A stretch of DNA of 64,000 nt, from NCBI GenBank assembly GCA_964020975.1, contig OZ026630.1, forward strand, positions 24,768,739 through 24,832,738, read 5' to 3'. The notes under the pieces are model-generated. The model was not told the origin of the DNA. It ran no database searches and worked only from the letters and a program-made list of their open reading frames with translations. The position numbers and the translations under genes were made by a program. This document shows positions 12,001-25,434 of this stretch, piece after piece; within the stretch, counting starts at the first letter, position 1; each line of letters starts with the position of its first letter. This DNA comes from Hermodice carunculata (lineage: Eukaryota > Annelida > Polychaeta > Eunicida > Amphinomidae).

Positions 12001-15000
12001 CCGTATATAATATAGGTAAAACATAAAGGTTACGCTTATTTGGTAGATCATTTTTTAAAAATCACCCAAAAATAAAAAATAACGTCAATTTGAAATTTTA
12101 GCCCATAAACCCAATGTTGGCGGTCATCTTGGATTGTGAAATCGAAATGGACGCTCTGATTTCAAATTGATATAATTTCTATAAGAGTGAAAAATTCCCG
12201 TGAACTTTCTTTCAAAATCATCTACTCTTTTAGCTGCATCCGATGGTTTACATATTTTAATGAGGCAAATCGAAACTTCTCTAATATTTGAGAAAAATAC
12301 CTTTTCTACCCAGAATTTTCTAGATCACTAAATTTTTGGTTATATGCCAAATATTTTTTTTCATGATAATCCTCAGACTCCAATGTGTTCAAATCAAATG
12401 GCCATTTGGAGTATATGTATCACTATCTGGGTGAAAATTGACATGAAAATTTGTTTACAGCTACATTTTGGTGTTAAGGGTCACGTCATGGTCAATTGAA
12501 GGTCAAGTTTTATATATCTGGGGCATGTCTCACAATCTGCCAAGTGTCGTGGAGACTGACTTATAACTTCAGAAGATAATGCCAAATTCATTCTTCAGTA
12601 AACAAAAATTGTTTATCAATCGCTCTCCTGAAATATATATAACATGATTTTGGCAAGGCTCTAACTTTAACTATAAACCAGATACTGACCAGTGGCATCT
12701 TTCCAGACATCCTTAAGATTGCCAAAGTGATGGCAATATTTTAGATGGAAGATCAATCTCTTATTAAAATATCGGTCAATATCAATTTTAACGGCTATTT
12801 CTTAAGTTTTTAAACGGACTTTCTTCAATGAGGTTTATACATACTTTAAAGAATACAATCCGTGTTTTAATTAGCCATAATGGTTTTTAAGGAATGCCAC
12901 TTCACCGAACAAGCAGCTTTTAAATTAAATGTGATATATTTTGAATTAATTGACAGAATTTTATATGGAATGCATCAAGCTGAAGTACATATTAATGTAT
13001 ATATGGACGTGTCCAAAGCTTTCGATACTTTTGACCATGGAATACTGCTGGAAAAATTTTATTATTATAGTATCAAAGCTTCATTTATTTTCCTGTTATC
13101 TGAGAAATCGCATCCAGTATGTTTCAATAGATGATATTGAGTCCACACATTCCCACATCTGTGCTGTTGTCCCACAAGGGTCCATACTTGGTCTTTTATT
13201 ATTCATTATCGACATAAATGACATTACATATGCCTCAAACTTATCTAAATTTTTCACATAGGCAGATGATATCACTCTTTTCAGTACTCTTAGTTATCTT
13301 ACGGAACAAAATGATGGTGTCTCTTTCCAAAATGTCAATATTGAACTCAGTAAAGTTAATGCTTGGTTAAAATTGAACAACTTATCTTTGAATATGGAAA
13401 AAACTATGTTCATGTTATTTTTTTAACCGTTGAAACATGTTACTGTCCCTAATCTCAAAATAGATGATGTGGTTCTGGAGTGTATGGATGAAATCAATTT
13501 CCTTCTGCTTCATATTGATAAGCATATGAGCTGGAAAAAACATAGTAAGACTGTTACATTTAAAGTATCGCAAATAACTGGTATTTTGTATAGGTTAAAA
13601 GATTTTTTAACCTTACCATATTTTGTTGTTGCTATATAATACACTCATCACATCATGTTTCACTTGTTGCATTTTGGCATGGGGTCATTACGTTGATCCA
13701 CTCTGGGAACTTGCAAAAAAGCCATACGTATTGCCCATCCCAGTACATGTAATGCGGACACTGAACCCCTGTTTAAACAGTCTAATATTCTTAAGTTGAA
13801 TAGTCTGTAAAAATATCAGCTTTTAAAATTTTATCATAATTTCGTTAATAGAAAACATACTGTATACTTCAATAATTTTGAAATAATGCCAGCTTCTGAT
13901 CTACCCCATCATAACACGACAGGAAAAGAGAAACCAATAGTTTCCAGAGTGTCATACGTTTATGCAAAAAAAATGTGTATCCGACATAAGTAAGTCAAAC
14001 TGGTGAATGAAACCCCTGATATTATAATAGACAAAAGTCCACACTCATAGTCTCTTTGGCTTCAGCATATATGTAAAGCAGAACGATATATAATTATTTC
14101 TTCCTTTTATGTGGTCAACACGAAAACAATCAACTTGTGATCTTACTGTTGGTATCCTTGACCTAAAACACATTATTGTTCTGCACATTAGTACCTGGGT
14201 ATAACAAAGTACCTATACATCCTTACAGGTTTCCTCTTTTGTATTGCTTTGCTAGTCCAAATAAACTATTCTTGATTCCATTATAAGACATATACTATAT
14301 TGGGTATATAAAGATCATTCAATAAAATAAAAATGCCCAATAACGTAAAGGCCTTAGACAAACAGATCAAACTACGCAGACAAAACCGAATACATGTAGT
14401 TGGAAACGTCCAATCCCAATACCATACAGTCCACGTATGACTGCATTGTTTGCTTTTGGTAATATCCAAGGATGAATTTGTGACTGAAGTTAAAACAATC
14501 AAGATCTAATATGTTGTTTCGTGTTTAAAGTTCGAAATTCCTGAGGCAAATGGAGTTTTCTGTCTTGTAATCTTGACAGACACGTATACAATTTGTTGGT
14601 TCAAATTTCTACCTTTCGATTTGGCGGCGAGCAAAATATGGATAAACTAAGTGACTCGATTGGCTGTTGGTTTTTCATCTAGAATAGTTCATTACGTGGT
14701 AACCTGAATAAGATTGACTTTGCTGTGGTTCCAAAACAAATCAAGCATTTTATAACAAAAAGAAGTAATAACGAATCCAGTTTACCTTTGGAGTAATTCA
14801 TTAAAAGCGTTAAGGAGCCCTTTTTCGAAGTAACTTTCAAAGCCTGATGTTTCGTAGTCTATCAAGAGCGTTGGTGGAAAAATAGGCTATTTCGGAAAGT
14901 ACAGTTATCAGCATACTCGCGCAGGATATATTAACAAGAAAGCGGTGAACTCTATGCCTTAAACCCACACTGCAAATCCGACATGCACAGTATATGAATA

Positions 15001-16509
15001 TTGACGTAAATACTTAAGTCCATCAACTTCCCCAATACACTCAGAGATCAAGGATACAAAAATGGACAGAAATGGTCAATGGTTTCCTTTTATCTTTTGC
15101 TCTGGGAGTGTCAACATAACTTTGCTCAGACCTTCAATATACCGTGTGTGAACATAGACACAAACGATAAATATACATTAAAAGAACGGGTGCCAGTAGT
15201 TACGACGCCTGACCGACAGCGTTGATCAGCATTATGTTTACCTCGCTTTAACTGAATTGAATTTAAAACTTTATCAACCCTACAAAATCATTCGAGGTTT
15301 ATCTCAAAGAAGATATTTGTCAATTTATCCCTTGGTTATTACATTCCCCATATACCATACGACAATACTAAACACGTCATCCCATGTCTTAGTGAAATGT
15401 TATTTTCATGGTATCTATTTCACCATCTTTGACACGCGATGCATGATACTTTGTGTATTTCTAGTACATTTGACTTCTAGCCAGGAATCTCCGGTTCTGT
15501 TGTATACTAGAGACGAAAGAAATGCAATAATGGTATATGGTTTGCGGCTCTTTTTTCTTGTTCCAGCTGTAATCCCAACACGTTAAAAAATACTATATTT
15601 GTACCTGCAGCACTACAACATTTATTGTTATGATCCTTAACATAAACATTCCATTGCCAAAATATTCTTTTATATAATCACATCACGTGGAACTTCTAAC
15701 TTTTAAACAGGCGACAACACTATCATTACGCTACTGTAATTTTTTAGAAGGTAAATACGCCAATGAATATTCAATATAGGATGGTTAACCTAGTCTGTAT
15801 ATTTATATACGGTGTAGGATATAAATTAAATGCAATGCTTGTGAAACTGAACCAAATTATATACATATACAGAGACTCCAATATCCCTGCTTTTGTGCGG
15901 GGTACCTCCCGTTGAGTAGGGGTTTTAGCCCCCCCCCCCCCTTCAACATTCCGCCCCCAATTTCTAATCGCCCTTTTTGAACGTCTCTGTACATCTGTAG
16001 CCACAAGTGCTCCAGAATAAGTTGCCTATTTGGACTTCAAATTTTGACATTTTTCTTACCTGAGAAGCGCCCTGCTCGCCACGAAACCTTCCTGCGGGGT
16101 CAGTTGCTTCGCTCCTTTGATTTTTCCTCCTTAAAAAGGACTAAGATGGACATTCTTTTGATTAAAACCTGCTCTAGGATGAAGTCTCAGCATGTATTCT
16201 GATTTTGATGTAATGATGAACGTACAGTTTCATATTTTACAGATTCATTTACGGCGTTAACAGGTTTTGAAATACAAATCCATAGATTGGATGAACTGAA
16301 TAATAGTACCTGGATCGTGTTTGATTTATCAAATGCCACGTGGAAGGTACAGGATAAGCGTGACGATGTAAGTTTGATCAGATAGATAGAAAATCATTTT
16401 TAAAACTATATAGGTTTTTAGAATTAGTAACATACTGGTGCTTTTTATCAGTAGGACCTCAATTTATTTCACAAATCAAATATTTGAGCTTAAAGATCAA
16501 ATGCCATTT

Positions 16510-16559
<50 letters not shown>

Positions 16560-19500
16560 TGCCAATAAATATATTATTTCCATCAGCAACATTGATCACA
16601 GATAATGTTCTTTTCATTTAAACCATACAATGGTTCACATTGATATTTCTAGTTTTGGAGATAAGCAACCTAATTATACTTTATAAGCGAGATACTGCTC
16701 TGTGATGGTGGTGTCATCTGGACATACACAATGGCCAGTTTTTCTCATTTATATATTTATCTGTTTGCCAGTTATGTAAAAAGAGTTTTACTTCGATGTC
16801 GCTGCAAGTAAAATTCGGTTTCAGTGAATGTATTGTTACTTTGCCAGTCATGTTGAATAGTGTTTGGAGCAATTATATCAATACGACAACTTTCTTGCTG
16901 AACATTTGCCTTTTGGCTCCCGCAACGGAACAAGAATCTGAGCATTATAATTTACTTACTGCTTGGTCATTTGATATCTTATTTGTTTCATTCAAACCCA
17001 GTGTGTCTTAGACACACAATCAGTACACTGTAAAAGTTGTTTGAAAATCAGAACCAGCGATAAAGTGTTTTGCACTCATGTTACAGTGAAAAAAAAGGCA
17101 TGAAGGATTGTTTGTTTTTGTTGACTTCGCATGATTTATGATACCTGTCATACGTATAATATGGATTCAGTATTCCTGATACCATGTATTTTGCCCGCAG
17201 CTTGTTTTTCAGTTTAACTGTCTTTATGGATTAATAAACAAATACAAGATTTCCGTGACTAGTCTTCCTAAAGCCAAGTTACCAGCAACGACAGAAACGT
17301 ACCTCAGAATACCAGTCATCAAAGAAGGTAACTTGGGATGCTTAAATAGGACTAGCCAGCAGATTTTAATTGTCAAATACCAAAATAAAGTTTCATGATA
17401 ACATCATATATCGACCACGTATTATGTAGTTGTAGACTTTCAATATCTTCTGATTAAATGGTTGTTTCATGGCAGATCCTTGTTGCAGATCTATTTATAC
17501 ATGGACGTAATGAATGCAGATAAACAAAATTCTTTTCAGAAATTGTCTGAAATAAAATTCCCAACTATCGCCTTATATACATGTATCTAAACTGGGCGGT
17601 ATTTTGTATCTTGACAACAGGAAAACAAGCCGACGACCTTTTTTCCCCTTCTAATGACATTGAACTGATTAGATTTAACGACTTCCGGATATACTGCTCA
17701 ACAAAATTTTATAACCCAACACTGCCAATTTAAAATTCGCAAGTTTTACCTTTTGTAATTTCATATATTTTTTATTGCATGCCGGGGTCACACGTCCACA
17801 TCATTCGAATACTTCCCATTTTTCAGCAAAAACGTTGTAAACACAACAGGGGGCTGTCTGCAGGATATTACTCCTGTTGTGGTATGTTGTAAAAGAAGTA
17901 ATCCATTTTTTTTCTTTTTCTTTTTTTTTTTTTTTTTAATTTTTCAATGTATCACCGGAAAGATCAGTTGTGAATGAGTCACGACTAGAAAATGTTATTT
18001 CTGTCATAATTTGAGTCAAACACGTTTGTAAGTCCTAGTGTACACTATTAAGGCTAGAATTGTAATAACATGTTGTTTTGTAATTTATTGCAATTCAATG
18101 CCCCGTAACGCCTTAAAAAATATCATAATCGCCGTGATTTGTAATAAGATGCATCATTGCGAAAACTCGTACTAAAATAATATGTGTGAAATCATATTAT
18201 TGACATTGCGTGCAGATATACATCCAGAAGGAAAGAAAATGGGCCTATTCTATAAACAGTGCCAGTAAAAGGCATGTTTTGATCAATATATGAGCTTAAG
18301 ATCATGACATACTCATTGCAAAGCTTGAATTCTGTGACATTTTAAATGTAGATCCCTAATGGTTCAATTACAAAGCTTGAATACTATGAAATTTTAAATG
18401 TAGAGCTCCGATTGTTCAATAGCTACCAAAGTAACAGATTTTAGTATTTTAAAATTGACAGTACTAAATCGCCCAACACAGGAAGTCAATTTTATAGTTT
18501 TTTTTTTTATATAGTTTTATGATGGATCTATTATACGCCCTGTTCTATTCTATTTACATATATAACCTACCCACAGTCGGCAAATTATTTTTCGATTATA
18601 TATGCTGAGGACACAAACCTATAAAGCACCATATGTAATTTTAATTTGGAAGTATTACCTCGTTGTTCACTGTCTGGTAACTAAACAAAGAACTCACCAA
18701 ATTGAATGGCTGACATGTTATAAATAAACTTTTCTGAATAGAAATAAACTGTTATAGATAAATTCGTGGTATACCATACAAAACGAGTATATTTCCCCCC
18801 AAAACTACCTCCATGTAGTATTCAACAACTAGGCTGTTGAAAGAGTTGAAAATTTCAAATTGTTATGTGTTCTAACTGACCATAATCTCATTTGGAATAA
18901 ACATGTTAATCTTGAATCAATAGATAATCCCGAGTATGTGGCATGCTCTCTAAATTATAAAGCCTACAACTCCAAAGCAGCTTACAACTAATTTATAATG
19001 CCTCATTTTGATATCATCTGAACCATGGCATACCTGCATGGGGATTTCATTCTTCTGACAAACTTATTAAGCTGCAAAAGAAAGCGATAAAACCTTTGAA
19101 AAATAGCAAGTACAATGCACACACGTCTCCTCTGTTTAATAAAACTTCAAAATACCAAAAGTAACCTGTTGTGCATAAGACATAGAATGCCAGGCTTAAG
19201 TAGTAAAACTTATTTGCCCTAGATACCCATGACAAACAGCAACATACATTCTTTTGAAAACTTCTCACAATATGCGAAGGACTAGATTATTAACAATAAT
19301 GAAACCAACTACAACATTATAAATTGTCAAGTATGTAATATTCGATAATTAGATGATTAGCATTATTGTAACTTGGTCTACCAACTTTAGTTCCCAAATA
19401 TCCCCTAACACTTAGTCTACAGTGCATGGTGCTTAATATAGTAGTATGCAGAGTGTAATACTTAATATAGTAATTTAAGTCAGTACTCTATCAGGATGGC

Positions 19501-22500
19501 CTATATGATAGCAACTCCTTGGAGTCTTTATGAAGACTTTTCCGGGTTTGAACACGTATATATATATGTACTCTTCATTGAGGTGTGCAATGTTTAGACC
19601 AAATATAGGTGCTCCACAAGAACAACAATAGCTTGTTATTGTTCCTATCAATTTTCATGACTTCGAATTGAGTCAAACACTTTTAAATATATGTTTGGCG
19701 TTTGTCAATGGCGATTTTCATTATATCAACGGAGTGCAAGTTTTTGTTCAAGCAAGGATATCAACGGTGTGGAATGGACCAAACGGGAAACCAAAACCCC
19801 TGATGAGAATCTTTGAATGTTGTATTGTAACAAATTGAAAAAAGCGATGTTACAATTCTAGCCGTAATATACACTTAAGCGGATTTTGACTGTGTTGATT
19901 GCCATATTGCGTGTTGTGAATTATCTGAATTTTCGTTGTGCTCAATTCACTTTTTAACTGTACATGTTGAACCGTTTCATGTCTTCAGCGGATCGACAGA
20001 AACCAAGAAGATGGAAAACTTATGTAGCTGTGACTCTTAAACCATGGCTGAGGAGAATAGACGTTATGTTTGGTTTGGGTCCACCTGAATTTGATTTCGT
20101 ACAGTATGACATTTTTATCAAAAAATACAGAGGAGGTATTCTTCGAACACAAACGGCGGACTCGGTAAATACTATTCTTGTTTAAGTGTACCAATAAGCG
20201 TAATGTAGCTCAAGAGATATGACATCCAAAACTTGGTATTGTGAAAATATTCTGCAATGATAATTTGAACAAAGGAAAAATTGGCACATGTCTTAAGTCA
20301 TATGTCCAACTGTAAAATGTTGGGAACTCTGAAAGCCGACGCCAGGTGAAATATCGTCGCCAGATGTATTGAAACAAACTAAAAATGTCTGTGCTTATTC
20401 TACAAATCCAACAAACACATGACAATTGCGCAGTTATTCAATCTTTTTGTCTAATTCTGGTTATGTTAAGTCAGTGATTTGAGTTCAACGACGGTATTTT
20501 CAGATGTTGAATTCTACAATTTTTAGCGAAACTAGTTCAGGGCAATTTTTGCTTGTATGCCACAAGCATGGAAAGAAGAATCTATATTGATTTGTTGCAT
20601 AATGTGGCCCTTACCTATCTGTAATTCATCTATGGTATTATTCTCTTAGATCCGGTACGTCTTAACGTCATAATTGTTTTTCAGCCGACTCATCGCATTG
20701 CCTTTACAAACGTAGCTTTTGGACAAAAACTTTATTACATCGAGGTAACATTTTCATTCATATCTACCCAATACGCAGTATTATGTCTTTTTTAAAGTTG
20801 TATCTCTCAAATCAAATTTAGAAAGCTTAGGTCGATGAGAAAATTCCAGTTTATCTGACAAAAGGTGCTACACTAAAGCAGTATAACGAAAAATTTATAG
20901 TGACTATGCCTTGAGCTGCAACATCTGTTGCAAATGTCCCTTCAACGGAAAACTCAAGTCATCTCGTCCTCCTTCAATGGAAAGATACGCTTGGACAGGA
21001 TAGATCAGAGATTCCAATGCCCGTTGAGATACTCCTCCTGGCAACTGGTCATGGGGGTAATAAATTCATCAAAATGGGATCTTCATTTAAAAATAAAAAC
21101 CGCGCTACATACAAGCGTGTACCTTTTATGATGTTGACGAAATGTAATTTCCATGTTTCAATTGCACATACATTAACGCTCGGAAGTTTGCTCATATTTT
21201 TCGGAGAGAGCGAAAGAGAGAATGAGAGAGACAGAGAGAAACTTTACTGTCAAAAATTAAAGGAGTTTGGTCTTTATTGGCCAGTTAAAGTATCTGTAAA
21301 GCAAATTTGAAATAGCAACTTAGCAGGAATGATCCCACATTTCTTAGAAAGATACATGACAAATTACCATCCAGAATCCAAACTGACAATTCACTCTTGT
21401 CTATTGGATCCTCAAGGTTGAACTGCCCCAGGAGCACTTTGCTGAGATGCATTCATTCTAAAATGTTTGCGTTCATTTGGAACACCACAAACATGCATTT
21501 CAAAGTTTGGCATTCACTATGGTTCAACGTGATGCAACTTAAAAATACATATGAAACAGGTCCGAATAGGCTTTCTGTCTATTTCCTCCAACGTGTCAAA
21601 AATGCAAATAGCACAACACTCCTGAAGATGCTGGAAGGAATTACAGACTCTCAATACTTTAATACGTTTCAAATAGCACAGCACTAAGGGGATATTAATT
21701 TGACCTTTTCAACAAACAATGTAATCGAATTGTATTATAAAAACCTATTCACCACTTTAAAGCAAAATGATCGCATGACATTAAAAGGCGTTTCAGTATA
21801 GTCTATGAGTGTCCATTACAGCTAAATAGACAATATACAGTTTACTGGGTAGTTACCAGCTATCCTTTGCCTGGACAAATAACGTGAAACAGAGAGTGGG
21901 GAAGCCACTTTTACGTGTTAGGCTGAAAATAATGCATGTCTAAAATTTCTACAGCTTTTACAATTCTTTATATCCAGGCAACGGCATCACTGATAAAAAT
22001 TGCCTTTCTTGTCTGACTTTGACTCAAAATGGCGCTATCGTGCACAATGTGAATTATGCAATGTATCACTGTGGATAATAATGAATGAGAAATTAATTGC
22101 TCTACGTATCTTATCATTACATCAAAGATGACTCTGCTTGGTTGATAAACAGACATTTCAGTACGCTATGATTATTTTGTTTGTGCATTCAATGTAATAC
22201 TATAACATTGGGATGTATCACAGCAACTTTAGGTGGTGCATGCGTTGAGAGAGAAGTACGGAAGCACGTATGAGTCTAACACAACACATTCTTTAAACTT
22301 CTGAAGCCAGTTACACATGGTATTTGATAAACACTACTTCATTTTAATGCTCATAACCTGTTATTATCATTAATTTGTTTCTGGTTGTGCATTTTAATTT
22401 AGGTAAAACCTGTCAATACAGATAGACATAAAGAAACGTGTCGGTGTAAAGAAGACTTGAGCGACAAAGCGTGTGAATTCGACCACTGTGTATCTTCTTA

Positions 22501-25341
22501 TTCTCCCACTTTCAATTTCACAGGTAGAAATTTATTTTTAGAATATGCAGTATATAAACAGGGGCGGGGATTACATAGTTTCACGCTTTCTAGCATCGTT
22601 ATCAAGGATGTCTTTATGACCTTCACCAAAACCAGCCATGTCAAATAAACATCATCATTATATGCTGATATTAATATTTGCTTATAAAGAGACCGTATGC
22701 AGCAGAAGTATGTGTCGGACAGCGATTTATCCTTCCCTGACATCCGACATGGCTATTTTAATTGCATTTGTATCTACAACTATGAGTACATTAGTACACA
22801 GTTATCACAAATGTGAAGAAACTGCTATTGAGTCACATAATGTTGACCCGTCTTAACATGATTGCAACATGTGACAAACCAAAATTTTATTTTGGGATTT
22901 GCTTGCAGGAATGTGCGAATATCTGTACATCTTGTGGCAAAAGTATCATTTCTTAATGCTTCACACCATCCTGGTTTAGTACTTTAATCTTTCAAAATGA
23001 ACGGTATTACAGATTACTGATCACAGTTCAGAGGAAAAACAAAAATTATGGATGAACAAACAAAGGCCTACTATCAACCTATCTTTCTGCCACAGCAGAC
23101 CAAGTAGTTCTCATTTCATTGAGAATAATCTGGTTGGGACATGCCCCAAATTTCACAATTCCATACGTCAGGCTTCACAGCATGCGACTCTTTTTAATGA
23201 TGATGACGTACCGAATTGTGACAGATGTCGTAAAAAAGCACATCTCTGCGTTAGCACTCTCCATTTTATCAATAACTTAAAACTGCTGTTCACTGGAGTT
23301 TCATTCCAAACTGTTTTGTGAATGAATCATGTCCGACATTCTCCAAGAAAAGTAAATTATGGCTGTCGTTTCAACGTTTCATATTGAGATACAGATTTAT
23401 TTGTTGTGCATATTTTATATATGTGCTTGATGCATTACAGAACCTATGAAAACAACAACCACCAGCATTTTTACCACATCTGTTGTTACTACCCCGTCCA
23501 TAACATCGACTAAGGATACATCAGCACCCACAATCACTAATGTGTGGGACGTTTCTACACCGACCGTATTTACAGAGTCAACACCGCCCCATGCCCTCAA
23601 AACTGTAGGGATAGCATTAGGAGTCTCGTTCAGCTGCATCATGTTGGTTATATCCATCGGGTTAACTGTCCTTTATGTGAGACGGCGAACACATTCAACA
23701 GGTAGGATAAAGTGATTGGCATGCGTAGTATCAAATGTTAGAATGTATAGGCCCTACGCTAGTAGTGAAGAGCAAAATCAGCGTACGCGGGTCCGCTGAA
23801 CCCGAATCCACACCCGAAAGCAAACCCAGGTTTCAATATGGTCTCCAAAACAAAAAAACAGTTGCAGACAGATCGCGGAATCATACGCCAAGAGCATATT
23901 AGATGAAAAATAAAACCCAATGAATTAAAATTTAGGTAAAATTGCGACTCAGTGACCTAATTATTGTACACTCACATTTATGACAAGCACGTCAAAAAGA
24001 ATGTACTGTACAAACGTGGAAATAAATATTCATGGGTTCAATAAAATTTTACATTTTTCACGCAAACATAAGTTGTTTACTTTTCCAAACCCAAAATATG
24101 TGACCATAACGGTCCGTGGTTTGGTGTATCTTTTCAGGCACACACACACACACACACATTACATATGATTTGCTTAAGCTGTAACAGTGATTACCACATT
24201 TGTAAAGGCATATGTGAAACACGTATCACCCATGAAGTTAACATTTTAAGAAATGAATGATTTTGACAATATATGCTTTTAAAATTTTAGAGTTTATTGA
24301 AGTAAAAAGTCTGATCAGACTTATTCGTCGTAGTTCTCCCAATACGTGAACCTTTTAAGGTTGCAGGTACCCTGATCGTAGTACCTTGCATGTTATAGAT
24401 ACCTTATAATGCGGGGTGCCAAATGTTTATCTATATTTTGTTCAGATATGAACCCAATCTAGATTTAGTTAACAAATTTTACAAGTACATTGTATTAATA
24501 TTACAGTATTCAAATGAGTAAGTTATTTTTGCGCAATGTTGAACCTTTCATCCCTTTGGGCAAAACTGAATTTGAACTACGCCAAATGCTATTTGTACGT
24601 GTTCTAACCTCGATGTTGGAGTTAAGAGAGCCTAAACTCTTATTAGACACAGAACCTCAGCTTACTGCGAATTCAGTGAATGTTTATTTAGTTTATTTAT
24701 GTAGCATATATATAGCGGGAATTTTCTACTTTGAGAATAACCAAACATATGATGAAAATACATTGCCTTGAAGTGCATCTTATAGACACCCTGTGCCCCA
24801 GGATCTGGAGCACACACTGATATGGCCCCGATAACATGAATTAATTAGCTCTAAGGGCTAAAAGCAGGAACATATGCCCAACGGCACTTAAGAGACTGGT
24901 CAGTCCAGATGACGAACCTGATAATGGTATGGATTGGCAAATTTCGCCATGCATTTAAGTATTGTACAGCTATAGGAGTACCACATATTAATATGTATCA
25001 AAGCTTATGCCAGACAGAAAATGCTAAACATATATATCTGTAATTCATTTAAATAAAAATCCTGATTTTATATTGTGGGTTTTTATATGATCATAAGGTT
25101 AAACGTTCCTACACAATTGCTCACAAAATATGTGCGCTAAGCAAGCAATACATATTTAGCAAATATAAGTGAATAGCCACAGCTCTAAGGCAACGACGCC
25201 TAACAGTAAGTTCAACAAATGTCGTGAAAAAATGACTGCGACTCCAAGGCAACTTGAGGCTCCTCTGTCGATGACTTTATTCATAAAACTATCGGCACAC
25301 ATTGCTCATATAGAACGTAAAAATGTTATTAAGCATGAAAC

Positions 25342-25434
<93 letters not shown>

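Larger units (their letters stand above)
10150..14285 (+). mobile_element. Degraded non-LTR retrotransposon (CR1/Jockey-like LINE)
   Basis: The plus strand reads an endonuclease start (LSCQSLNAKLNEIKI) near 10210. It continues with ARYCTAHGGVAIYL near 10400, the strand KAILGN near 10535 and LMGGDF-like text near 10650. After a linker, RT resumes near 12645 with LTSGIFPDILKIAKV. It goes on with YMDVSKAFDTFDHGILLEK near 13000 and VPQGSILG near 13175. A degraded active-site ADDI sits near 13262. Thumb and C-terminal text ends near 14,100 and a short tail near 14,285. Stops and frame changes are frequent throughout, and the FADD-type active site is interrupted by a stop. It is an old, dead copy within an intron of the receptor gene. 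Confidence 0.75.
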
